Source: an uncultured Ruminococcus sp. (GTDB lineage: Bacteria > Bacillota > Clostridia > Oscillospirales > Ruminococcaceae). Taken from it: a stretch of 9,340 bases of DNA. The notes under the pieces are model-generated. The model worked only from the letters and a program-made list of their open reading frames with translations, did not search any database and was not told the DNA's origin. The stretch is from contig USNJ01000073.1 in NCBI GenBank assembly GCA_900556055.1, positions 1-9,340 of the forward strand, given 5' to 3'. The translations under genes were made by a program, and so were the position numbers. Positions 1 through 6,063 of this stretch are shown here, in pieces (position 1 is the stretch's first letter; the number at the start of each line of letters is the position of its first letter).

Positions 1-148
1 GCGTAAATGACAGATGCTGGTTTTCGTGGGCAAAGACCAGAGGCAGATTCTTCTTTTGAGCAAGGGTCTGTAGTGGAATAATGATGCTCAATGCCATGCT
101 TATGGCGATAATCATAGGTAAGTGATGGCTTCTGTTTGTTTTCATCAT
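1..148 (-). CDS. N-terminus of an exported protein (partial, Bacteroidota-like)
   Basis: Reading leftward from ATG at 148-146 gives 49 residues that run off the window edge. The N-terminus is a clear Sec signal peptide: a charged start (MMKTNRSHH), a hydrophobic core at about residues 10-27, and a likely signal peptidase I cut after A30 in the context TLA-QKKN. The mature part begins QKKNLPLVFAHENQHLSF. Glutamine after the cut and the absence of a Shine-Dalgarno (only AT-rich sequence upstream, with a stop codon 10 nt away) are typical of Bacteroidota. Every gene in the central part of this window has a strong GGAGG-type site. The mature start reminds me of secreted carbohydrate-active or beta-helix proteins of gut Bacteroidota, but that is an impression; the function is not determinable here. 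It points away from the ABC genes and is probably from a different genome than the rest of the window. Confidence 0.6.
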   Translation of the reverse strand, partial: MMKTNRSHHLPMIIAISMALSIIIPLQTLAQKKNLPLVFAHENQHLSFT

Positions 149-158
149 CGTCAATATA

Positions 159-280
159 TTAATGTAGTTCGTGTATCGTCCGCATTTTACTGAGTTTTAT
201 CAGCTTTTCTGCATGACTTTTATTGAGCGTTCCTTGGTTATACTTCTTTCGATTGTATGCATATGCATGGCGATAACAAC
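159..280. other. Probable breakpoint between a Bacteroidota-like flank and the ABC exporter gene
   Basis: On the right, the plus frame is recognisable ABC exporter from about PKFKKMQ (nt 282 onward), possibly from the hydrophobic stretch starting near 231. On the left, the minus strand has a frame ending at TAA 161-159, only 10 nt before the start of the exported protein at 148. Its last residues, GTLNKSHAEKLIKLSKMRT then IHELH, read like a plausible helical C-terminus of an upstream operon gene. Both readings cannot be real over the whole interval, so the join lies somewhere inside it. A 12-bp palindrome (ATGCATATGCAT, 257-268) sits in the interval. The exact point cannot be fixed by eye. 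Confidence 0.45.
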
Positions 281-1499
281 GCCAAAATTCAAAAAAATGC
301 AGAAGCTCACAGATGACATAAACCGTGTCACCCGTGAAAATCTGTCGGGACTTTCCGTTGTACGTGCTTACAATGCCGAAGCATATCAGGAAAACAAATT
401 TGATAAAGCAAATGATGCACTGACGCAGAACCAACTCTCCGCACAGCGCACTATGGCGTTTATGATGCCAAGCATACAGCTTATCATGAACGGTCTGACG
501 CTCGCTGTTTACTGGATAGGAGCAATACTTATCAACGAAGCCATGATGCCCGACAAGATCTCACTTTTCTCTGACATGGTAGTATTTTCGCAGTATGCCG
601 TTCAGGTCGTTATGTCGTTCATGATGCTCGTTATGATCTTTATGATGCTCCCCCGTGCGTCTGTTTCCGCAAAGCGTATCAATGAGGTGCTGGATACAGA
701 GCCGACTATAATCGACGGCAGCGAAACAGAAGGAAAAAGCGGTCATGTCGGAGAAGTCGAATTCAGGAACGTATCATTCCGCTATCCCGATGCTGACGGA
801 TATGTGCTTCAGAATATATCATTCTCAGCAAAAAAGGGTGAGACTGTTGCTGTCATAGGTTCGACAGGCTGCGGAAAAAGTACGGTCATAAACCTTATCC
901 CCCGCTTTTACGATGTCACAGAGGGAGAAGTTCTTGTTGACGGAGTAAATGTCCGTGATTATTCGCAGCGTTCGCTCAGAAATAAAATAAGCTATATATC
1001 CCAGAAAGCTACGCTGTTTACGGGAACTGTCCGCTCAAACATAGTTTACGGCGACAACGGCAGAAAGCCCGCCGATGACGATGCCGTAAGATCGGCAGTT
1101 TCAACGGCTCAGGCAGCAGAATTTGTCGATAAGCTTGCAGACGGATATGACGGATATGTCGCACAGGGCGGTTCAAACCTTTCAGGCGGTCAGAAGCAGA
1201 GAATTTCAATCGCCCGCGCAATAGCACGTGATCCTGAGATATTTATTTTCGACGATTCCTTCTCAGCACTCGACTACAAAACAGACCGCGCTCTTAGAAA
1301 AGCCCTTGACAGCGAATGCGGAGATGCGACCAGAATAATCGTGGCACAGCGTATAGGCACTATCCGAGATGCAGACAGGATAATCGTTCTCGATGAAGGA
1401 AAGATCGTTGGAATGGGACGTCATGATGAATTGATGAAAAACTGTGAAGTATATCAGCAGATAGCACTTTCGCAGCTTTCAAAGGAGGAACTGGCGTAA
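171..1499 (+). CDS. ABC exporter half-transporter with degenerate ATP site, 5'-truncated
   Basis: This is one half of a heterodimeric multidrug-type ABC exporter in the inner membrane. The readable frame starts at GTG 171, just after TAG 165-167, and gives 442 residues; full members have about 575-600. The first transmembrane helices are missing: PKFKKMQ, expected near residue 180, is at 38. Three membrane segments remain (about 21-36, 103-124, 146-160), followed by a complete nucleotide-binding domain: Walker A GSTGCGKST 230-238, Q-loop Q278, signature LSGGQ 337-341, Walker B ending D361. The residue after Walker B is D362 instead of the catalytic Glu, and the switch position is Q393 (AQRIGTI) instead of His. 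This is the degenerate subunit known from TM287/288-type exporters. AAAGGAGG at 1481-1488 and the TAATG overlap couple it to the next gene. The GTG start is unlikely to be the native start, and the substrate is unknown. Confidence 0.85.
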   Translation: MYRPHFTEFYQLFCMTFIERSLVILLSIVCICMAITTPKFKKMQKLTDDINRVTRENLSGLSVVRAYNAEAYQENKFDKANDALTQNQLSAQRTMAFMMPSIQLIMNGLTLAVYWIGAILINEAMMPDKISLFSDMVVFSQYAVQVVMSFMMLVMIFMMLPRASVSAKRINEVLDTEPTIIDGSETEGKSGHVGEVEFRNVSFRYPDADGYVLQNISFSAKKGETVAVIGSTGCGKSTVINLIPRFYDVTEGEVLVDGVNVRDYSQRSLRNKISYISQKATLFTGTVRSNIVYGDNGRKPADDDAVRSAVSTAQAAEFVDKLADGYDGYVAQGGSNLSGGQKQRISIARAIARDPEIFIFDDSFSALDYKTDRALRKALDSECGDATRIIVAQRIGTIRDADRIIVLDEGKIVGMGRHDELMKNCEVYQQIALSQLSKEELA

Positions 1500-3775
1500 T
1501 GGAACGAAATGAATATGAACTTGGTCAGAACAAGCAGAATATGAGACGCGGTCCCGGAGGTCCGGGAGGTCCGCACGGTCCCGGTGGTCCGAGAGGCGGC
1601 GGTGAAAAGCCGAAGGATCTTATCGGAACATGGAAAAAGATCCTTCACTACTGCCACAAATATATAGCCGTGCTTGTCATCGCTCTGATATGCGCAGCGG
1701 CAGGAACAGTTTTGTCACTCGCAGGCCCTGACAAGCTTTCCAATATGACTGATACCATCACCTCGGGACTTGCCCCCGATACAGAAATGCTTACGGAGAT
1801 AATGGGATCTGTTTCCGAAAACATCTCCGGAAATATGCAGACTGTTGTAAGTGATATCGCAGCAAATATGGGAAGCGATGCACCGCAGGCAATTACCGTG
1901 AACGGCTCTGAGATCTCCGTTGATGATCAGATGCAGACAATGTCAGCCCTCAGTGATGCCGACAACAACGACAGTGATGCTATGATGAATGCTGTCAGCG
2001 GTCTTCCCGAATCTGTCAGAAATGCACTTTACACGGATATCACTGTTGAAGGAAATACCATATCCGCAGAAGATCAGCTTGAAATGATGAATATTTTTAC
2101 AGACATTGATACTGATGACACAAGCGCCGCATTGAGTGCGATAGATTCACTCCCGGCATCTGTTTACAATATAATCAAACCGTCTGTCGATACGGACAGG
2201 ATACTTGTCATTGCCCTTACACTTGTTGCATTCTATGCGCTCAGCTATATACTCTCTGCTGCTCAGAGCTGGATCATGGCGACTATAACCCAGCGCATTT
2301 CCAAGCAGATGCGTTCGGATATCTCGCATAAGATCAACAGGCTGCCTATGTGGTTCTATAACCGCACAACAACAGGAGATGTTCTTTCCCGTGTTACAAA
2401 CGATGTTGATATGATAGGTCAGTCGCTCAACCAGAGCATAGGAAATCTCCTGACTGCCGTTATACTTTTTGTCGGAAGCCTCTTTATGATGCTTATAACA
2501 AACGGCTGGATGACTTTGACTGCCGTTGCTGCCAGCCTTATCGGATTTGCGGTAATGACAGCTATCATGAGCCGAAGCCAGAAATATTTCACACGCCAGC
2601 AGCGTCACCTGGGCGAGATCAACGGACATATCGAGGAAATATATGCGGGACACACCGTTGTAAAAGCATATAACGGCGAAGATGCGGCTCAGAAAACCTT
2701 TGACGAGATGAACACAAAGCTCTGCGACAGCGGCTTCAAGGCGCAGTGTCTCTCGGGTCTTATGATGCCTATAATGAACTTCATCGGAAACCTCGGATAT
2801 GTTGCTGTCTGCGTTGTCGGCGGCGCACTGGCACTGAACGGCAAGATAGGATTCGGCGTTATCGTTGCATTCATGATGTATGTACGCTATTTCACACAGC
2901 CGCTTTCTCAGATCGCTCAGTCAGTACAGTCGCTTCAGTCTGCGGCAGCTGCGGGAGAACGTGTTTTTGAATTTCTTGAAGCTGAAGAAATGGAAAATGA
3001 GGACGGCAAGCTCAGTGATATCGGAAAGATATCGGGAAATGTTGAGTTCGATCACGTAAAATTCGGATATGAGGATTCAGATAAGATCGTTATCCATGAT
3101 TTCTCCGCTTCCGCAAAGCCCGGACAGAAAATTGCTATCGTCGGTCCTACCGGTGCGGGCAAAACTACAATGGTAAACCTGCTTATGCGTTTCCATGAGC
3201 TGAAGAGCGGCGAGATCCGCATTGACGGCATACCAACAAGCAAAATGAAGCGTGAGACTGTTCATTCGCAGTTCTGCATGGTCCTTCAGGATACATGGCT
3301 GTTTGAAGGAACTGTCCGCGAAAATCTTGTCTACTGCACAGAAGGCGTTTCGGATCAGAAAATGCAGGAAGCCTGCAGGGCAGTCGGTCTTGATCACTTT
3401 ATACGCACCCTCCCCCATGGATATGACACCGTACTGAACGATCAGGTCAATCTGTCACAGGGACAGAAGCAGCAGCTTACCATAGCCCGTGCAATGATCG
3501 CAGATAAGCCTATGCTGATACTCGATGAGGCAACATCATCAGTAGATACACGAACTGAGCAGCAGATCCAGTCGGCTATGGATAAGCTGATGGAAAACCG
3601 CACTTCCTTCGTTATCGCCCACAGACTTTCGACCATCAAGAACTCCGATCTTATACTTGTGCTGAAGGACGGCGACATCATCGAAAGCGGTACACATGAG
3701 GAGCTTCTGAACAAGGGCGGCTTCTATGCCGAGCTTTATAACAGCCAGTTTGATGAAGGAGGAAAATCAGCATGA
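1499..3775 (+). CDS. ABC exporter half-transporter with the catalytically competent ATP site
   Basis: This 758-residue protein is the partner of the preceding gene. Order: a Gly-Pro-rich cytoplasmic tail (18-35), TM1 (about 54-76), an unusually large extracellular insert (about 77-233), TM2 from about 234 and the remaining helices, then the ATPase domain. Walker A is GPTGAGKTT 549-557, the signature is LSQGQ 652-656, Walker B ends D676 followed by catalytic E677, and the switch histidine is H708 (AHRLSTI). In heterodimeric exporters the altered signature of this subunit faces the degenerate Walker site of the other, while its own intact Walker site faces the partner's LSGGQ, so the pair is complementary. 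The insert is acidic, rich in Asp, Ser, Met and Asn, and contains a tandem duplication (see repeat at 1892). The start ATG overlaps the previous stop and has a strong ribosome site. The usual length is about 600; the excess lies in the tail and the insert. Probable drug or peptide export; substrate unknown. Confidence 0.93.
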   Translation: MERNEYELGQNKQNMRRGPGGPGGPHGPGGPRGGGEKPKDLIGTWKKILHYCHKYIAVLVIALICAAAGTVLSLAGPDKLSNMTDTITSGLAPDTEMLTEIMGSVSENISGNMQTVVSDIAANMGSDAPQAITVNGSEISVDDQMQTMSALSDADNNDSDAMMNAVSGLPESVRNALYTDITVEGNTISAEDQLEMMNIFTDIDTDDTSAALSAIDSLPASVYNIIKPSVDTDRILVIALTLVAFYALSYILSAAQSWIMATITQRISKQMRSDISHKINRLPMWFYNRTTTGDVLSRVTNDVDMIGQSLNQSIGNLLTAVILFVGSLFMMLITNGWMTLTAVAASLIGFAVMTAIMSRSQKYFTRQQRHLGEINGHIEEIYAGHTVVKAYNGEDAAQKTFDEMNTKLCDSGFKAQCLSGLMMPIMNFIGNLGYVAVCVVGGALALNGKIGFGVIVAFMMYVRYFTQPLSQIAQSVQSLQSAAAAGERVFEFLEAEEMENEDGKLSDIGKISGNVEFDHVKFGYEDSDKIVIHDFSASAKPGQKIAIVGPTGAGKTTMVNLLMRFHELKSGEIRIDGIPTSKMKRETVHSQFCMVLQDTWLFEGTVRENLVYCTEGVSDQKMQEACRAVGLDHFIRTLPHGYDTVLNDQVNLSQGQKQQLTIARAMIADKPMLILDEATSSVDTRTEQQIQSAMDKLMENRTSFVIAHRLSTIKNSDLILVLKDGDIIESGTHEELLNKGGFYAELYNSQFDEGGKSA
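1550..1603 (+). repeat. 9-bp tandem repeat encoding GPG-type triplets
   Basis: Five consecutive 9-nt units each begin GGTCC (GGTCCCGGA, GGTCCGGGA, GGTCCGCAC, GGTCCCGGT, GGTCCGAGA), followed by GGCGGCGGT. They encode GPG GPG GPH GPG GPR GGG, residues 18-35 of the exporter. The tract is much more GC-rich than its surroundings and looks like a slippage-prone minisatellite in a disordered cytoplasmic tail. Confidence 0.85.
1892..2185 (+). repeat. Two tandem 49-residue repeats in the exporter's extracellular loop
   Basis: Residues 132-180 (nt 1892-2038) and 181-229 (nt 2039-2185) align without gaps over 49 positions with 19 identities by my count (about 39%). Shared landmarks are the ITVxGxxIS start, DQ at positions 12-13, Asp at positions 22, 24 and 27, and LPxSVxN near the end. 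The repeats lie between TM1 and TM2, so they should face outward. The protein-level match with diverged DNA indicates an old duplication. Confidence 0.85.
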
Positions 3776-4380
3776 AAGTGAGATATATCACCATAGAACG
3801 TGAATACGGCAGCGGCGGCACTGAGACCGCAAAGCTGCTTTCCAAGCAAACAGGCATCCCCTGCTACGGCATGGAGATAATCAAAGCAGCATCCGAAAAG
3901 CTGGGGAAAAGCATCAGCGAGATACAGGATCAGGAGGAATCAACAACAAACAGCTTCCTTTACACAATGTATCTCATGGGGAAAGCACGTTCTGGTGACA
4001 GCACTATGCTTTCATCCGAGGGCGCAGTATTCGTCGCAGAACAGGAAGCAATACGGAATTTCGCAGCAAAAGGCAGCGCAATATTTGTAGGTCACTGCGC
4101 ATCGGAAGCGCTGAAAGGCTTCCAAAATGTAGTTAAGGTTTTCATACGCTGCTCGGACAATTCCCTGAAAAACAGCCGTATCACAGAAAAATACGGTATC
4201 CCGTCCGAAAAAGCAGAAGCAACACGCAAAAAATTCGACAATAAGCGGGCACATTATTATCAGTGCAATACAGGTGAACAATGGAACGATCTCACTCGGT
4301 ACAACATCGTTCTCGACAGCGGAATAATCGGCATTGAAGGCTGTGCCGCAGCATTGAAAGGACTGCTGGATATGAATTGA
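3772..4380 (+). CDS. Cytidylate-kinase-like P-loop family protein
   Basis: A 202-residue cytoplasmic protein matching the cytidylate-kinase-like family (the PF13189 type). The opening YITIEREYGSGGTETAK (5-21) holds the glycine-rich phosphate-binding loop, and the C-terminal RAHYYQCNTGEQWND (159-173) and LDSGIIG (181-187) blocks are also characteristic. The true substrate of this family is not well established; it resembles CMP kinase but is separate from Cmk. Family members usually have GRCAD in the middle; here it is GHCAS (107-111), which replaces a basic arginine. ATG 3772 overlaps the exporter stop (ATGA), and AAGGAGG at 3756-3762 supports the start, so it is translationally coupled as the last gene of the exporter operon. 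A nucleotide-related role alongside export is possible but is inference. Confidence 0.82.
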   Translation: MKVRYITIEREYGSGGTETAKLLSKQTGIPCYGMEIIKAASEKLGKSISEIQDQEESTTNSFLYTMYLMGKARSGDSTMLSSEGAVFVAEQEAIRNFAAKGSAIFVGHCASEALKGFQNVVKVFIRCSDNSLKNSRITEKYGIPSEKAEATRKKFDNKRAHYYQCNTGEQWNDLTRYNIVLDSGIIGIEGCAAALKGLLDMN

Positions 4381-4399
4381 TCCTCATGCGGTCAGAATA

Positions 4400-4440
4400 A
4401 AAACGGGCAGGTGCGAATTATTTTCACACCTGCCCGTTTT
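4400..4440. terminator. Bidirectional intrinsic terminator
   Basis: A perfect 14-bp stem (AAAACGGGCAGGTG at 4400-4413 with CACCTGCCCGTTTT at 4427-4440) closes a 13-nt loop. A-rich sequence on the left and T-rich on the right serve both directions. It lies 20 nt after the stop of the kinase-like gene and 10 nt after the stop of the convergent gene on the minus strand. Confidence 0.93.
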
Positions 4441-4450
4441 CCTATGTATA

Positions 4451-4792
4451 TCAGCCGTCTGAAACACAGCCTTTTATAAACGGAAAAATGACTTTATCTC
4501 TCAGCATATCCAGCTCAGCATCTTCAAGCCTGATCTTCCATGATTCAATGTCACATTTTTCATCATCTATTGCAAAAAACGTTGTTTTTATCTTTTTCTT
4601 ATCAAATACGATCTCAATATCAAGCGAATATCTCATCCCATCAGATCCGCCAAGCTGCTTTTTTTCAACAAGACTGCGGAGCTTTTCATTGCAGTCACTC
4701 AGCTGTACAGGCACCGATATGCCGTATTCATAGCTTTTTGCATCTGCGATCGCCTTGTCCGTCAGCACGCCCATTTCTTTGATCTCTATCAT
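4451..4792 (-). CDS. Small hypothetical protein, 113 residues
   Basis: I do not recognise this protein. The coding case is good: AGGAGGA (minus strand, 4805-4799) sits 6 nt before the ATG at 4792-4790, a strong promoter lies upstream, and a terminator follows the stop. It is soluble, with no signal peptide or membrane segment, and rich in Lys, Glu, Asp and Ile. Charged strand-like patterns (RYSLDIEIVFDKKKIKTTFF, about residues 54-73) suggest a small alpha/beta fold. It has two cysteines before its last residues and a third near the C-terminus (GCVSDG). It is transcribed alone, convergent with the exporter operon and divergent from the phosphoesterase. No function is proposed. Confidence 0.78.
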   Translation of the reverse strand: MIEIKEMGVLTDKAIADAKSYEYGISVPVQLSDCNEKLRSLVEKKQLGGSDGMRYSLDIEIVFDKKKIKTTFFAIDDEKCDIESWKIRLEDAELDMLRDKVIFPFIKGCVSDG

Positions 4793-4859
4793 TTTTTATC
4801 CTCCTAGAATAAATATATTACGATAAATTTTACACACAGACAATATCAACACTCAATTT

Positions 4860-4888
4860 AGTATATCACACTTTATCCGATATGTCAA
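4860..4888 (-). promoter_or_regulatory. Sigma-A promoter for the 113-residue hypothetical gene
   Basis: On the minus strand a perfect -35 TTGACA (4888-4883) is followed after 17 bp by TATACT (4865-4860, 5 of 6 matches). The start point would be near 4853, giving a leader of about 60 nt. The surrounding 4806-4998 interval is AT-rich and otherwise holds only the divergent promoter. Confidence 0.75.
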
Positions 4889-4953
4889 CGATTTGGAAAG
4901 AAATATAACATTGAAACAACATTTTATTCTGATTTTGCGTATATATAATAGCA

Positions 4954-4982
4954 TTGACATTTTTACTTGATTATGCTAAAAT
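4954..4982 (+). promoter_or_regulatory. Sigma-A promoter for the YfcE-type phosphoesterase
   Basis: TTGACA (4954-4959), a 17-bp spacer, then TAAAAT (4977-4982). Transcription would begin near 4989, only about 15 nt before the chosen start codon. This rules out the in-frame upstream start at 4954, which lies in the -35 box. Confidence 0.8.
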
Positions 4983-5004
4983 CATTTTATTGGAAGTGAT
5001 GAAA

Positions 5005-5538
5005 ATGAAACTGATGATCGCATCGGATATCCATGGACACGGCGAATGCTGTGCTGAGATGTTCGCAAGATTTAAAGAAGAAAATGCCGATAAACTGCTT
5101 ATTCTGGGCGACCTGCTCTATCATGGCCCCAGAAACGGCGTGTTTGACGGATATGATCCCGAAAAAACGATAAAGCTGCTGAACGATAATTCGGACAGTA
5201 TCATGACAGTACGCGGCAACTGCGACTGTGAGGTGGACCAGATGGTGCTGAATTTCCCGATAATGTCGGAAATGCTGACAGTCTATGCCGACGGACTGAC
5301 TATGTATGCCGTTCATGGGCATAAGGAGCTGCCGAAAGCATTGGCAGGAAACATCATACTCAGCGGACACACGCATATTTTCAAAGCCGAAAAAACAAAC
5401 GGCGTTATCTGTCTTAACCCCGGTTCGGTATCTATCCCCAAGAATGGAAATCCGCGTTCGTACATGGTGTACAGCGAAAAGAAATTCACCCTTAAGGAGC
5501 TTTCGGGCACTGTTTTATGGGATTTCCCGGCAGAGTAA
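5005..5538 (+). CDS. yfcE: YfcE-family metallophosphoesterase
   Basis: A 177-residue cytoplasmic metal-dependent phosphodiesterase, similar in length and motif order to E. coli YfcE (184 residues), which hydrolyses phosphodiester model substrates; its physiological substrate is unsettled. All calcineurin-like metal-site motifs are present: D8-x-H10 (SDIHG), G35-D36, G71-N72-C73-D74, H104 and H106 (VHGH), and G121-H-T-H124. The family-specific blocks HGPRN (40-44), EVDQM (76-80) and NPGSVSIP (138-145) also match closely. The start at 5005 (MKLMIASD) matches the family N-terminus and is 8 nt after GGAAG (4992-4996). ATG 4999 would add two residues with poor spacing. No hairpin terminator is visible after the stop; transcription may run towards the tRNA promoter 30 nt on. 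Confidence 0.93.
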   Translation: MKLMIASDIHGHGECCAEMFARFKEENADKLLILGDLLYHGPRNGVFDGYDPEKTIKLLNDNSDSIMTVRGNCDCEVDQMVLNFPIMSEMLTVYADGLTMYAVHGHKELPKALAGNIILSGHTHIFKAEKTNGVICLNPGSVSIPKNGNPRSYMVYSEKKFTLKELSGTVLWDFPAE

Positions 5539-5567
5539 AAAAATCCGAAAAAAATTTCAAAAAAAGC

Positions 5568-5596
5568 TTGACAAACGATAATTGATGTAGTATAAT
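5568..5596 (+). promoter_or_regulatory. Consensus sigma-A promoter for tRNA-Leu
   Basis: A perfect TTGACA (5568-5573), a 17-bp spacer and a perfect TATAAT (5591-5596). The expected start point is about 5603, giving a leader of roughly 36 nt before the tRNA. Full consensus fits a highly expressed stable RNA. Confidence 0.93.
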
Positions 5597-5638
5597 ATAT
5601 ATTGTTGATTGCACAGACTGCAAAATTCAACAATATAT
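5597..5638 (+). repeat. Inverted repeat filling the tRNA-Leu leader
   Basis: ATATATTGTTGA (5597-5608) is perfectly repeated inverted as TCAACAATATAT (5627-5638). Inside it, TTGCA (5609-5613) pairs with TGCAA (5619-5623) around a 5-nt loop, leaving only a 3-nt bulge. The structure starts at the base after the -10 box and ends at the base before the mature tRNA. In RNA from about 5603 the hairpin would keep about 12 pairs. It could be a leader hairpin or a DNA operator; no role is known to me. Confidence 0.8.
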
Positions 5639-5725
5639 GCGGATATGGCGGAATCGGCAGACGCGCTAGCTTCAGGTGCTAGTCCTCGCAAGGGGGTACA
5701 GGTTCAAGTCCTGCTATCCGCACCA
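5639..5725 (+). tRNA. tRNA-Leu (anticodon CAG)
   Basis: An 87-nt class II tRNA including an encoded CCA (5723-5725). The acceptor stem GCGGATA (5639-5645) pairs with TATCCGC (5715-5721), with discriminator A5722 as expected for leucine. The anticodon stem CTAGC/GCTAG encloses loop TTCAGGT, with anticodon CAG at 5673-5675, reading CUG codons. A long variable arm (CCTC, GCAA loop, GGGG) and the GGTTCAAGTCC T-arm complete it. Confidence 0.97.
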
Positions 5726-5730
5726 TTCAG

Positions 5731-5765
5731 ACCGTGTTTGAGGTTAACTCAGATGCGGTTTTTTT
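5731..5765 (+). terminator. Intrinsic terminator after tRNA-Leu
   Basis: A 12-bp stem, including three G-U pairs (ACCGTGTTTGAG 5731-5742 with CTCAGATGCGGT 5748-5759), closes loop GTTAA and runs into seven T residues (5759-5765). It isolates the tRNA from the serS unit, whose own promoter starts 30 nt later. Confidence 0.85.
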
Positions 5766-5794
5766 GTATTATTCCGAAAAATATAAAAAATACC

Positions 5795-5823
5795 TTGACA
5801 ATAGCATAAAACGGTGATATAAT
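5795..5823 (+). promoter_or_regulatory. Consensus sigma-A promoter of the T-box/serS unit
   Basis: A perfect TTGACA (5795-5800), a 17-bp spacer and a perfect TATAAT (5818-5823). The start point is near 5830. Strong constitutive initiation with control by antitermination downstream is the usual T-box arrangement. Confidence 0.93.
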
Positions 5824-5829
5824 GAGAAA

Positions 5830-6040
5830 AGTTAAAGGCATTGACGAAGAATTTGCATATTTTTCTGCTTTCAGAGAGGAGATGCACGGTGAAAATCTCC
5901 GCAGACGGTATGTTATTTCCGCTTCTGAGCCGCCCGTGATGAACGGTGACGTATTCCTGCGTTAAGGGAGAGAGTTAAAATTCAAGGTGGCACCGTGCGT
6001 TTATCCGCACCCTTGGGAGTTTTCCCATGGGTGTTTTTTT
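5830..6040 (+). promoter_or_regulatory. Serine T-box leader controlling serS
   Basis: This leader senses uncharged tRNA-Ser and allows read-through into serS. The stem I apical part is visible as CAGAGAGGAGAT...GGTGAAAATCTCC (about 5872-5900). Aligned to the usual 'codon + nine bases ending CTGAG' pattern, the specifier is UCC at 5918-5920, a serine codon. The antiterminator is complete: AAGG (5984-5987) pairs with CCTT (6011-6014), GTGCG (5995-5999) pairs with CGCAC (6006-6010), and the seven-base bulge TGGCACC (5988-5994) carries UGGC (5988-5991). UGGC fits a tRNA 3' end of GCCA, matching the G discriminator typical of tRNA-Ser. The antiterminator shares 6008-6014 with the terminator, so the two are mutually exclusive. 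Confidence 0.95.
6008..6040 (+). terminator. Regulated T-box terminator
   Basis: CACCCTTGGGA (6008-6018) pairs with TCCCATGGGTG (6023-6033), with one T-T mismatch, over a four-base loop, followed by seven T residues (6034-6040). This is the premature stop formed when tRNA-Ser is charged. Confidence 0.92.
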
Positions 6041-6063
6041 ATTTTTATTTGGAGGAATCAAAA

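Noticed and set aside
257..268. Palindrome ATGCATATGCAT near the left breakpoint, and the 10-base ATGGCGATAA occurring at 102-111 and 267-276
   Set aside because: Too short and AT-rich to be a recombination site on present evidence; a similar GCATATGCAT occurs at 7911 with no break. Noted only as a possible micro-homology.
2147..2653. A 168-residue open frame on the minus strand inside the second exporter gene
   Set aside because: It lies antisense to well-conserved membrane and linker sequence of the exporter, has no ribosome site or family resemblance, and is a by-product of the coding strand's codon use.
4954..5004. Longer N-terminus for the phosphoesterase starting at 4954
   Set aside because: This start lies in the -35 box of the promoter; family comparison and the ribosome site favour 5005.
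5609..5809. A 66-residue plus-strand frame across the tRNA
   Set aside because: It reads through a complete tRNA-Leu and its terminator and has no ribosome site.
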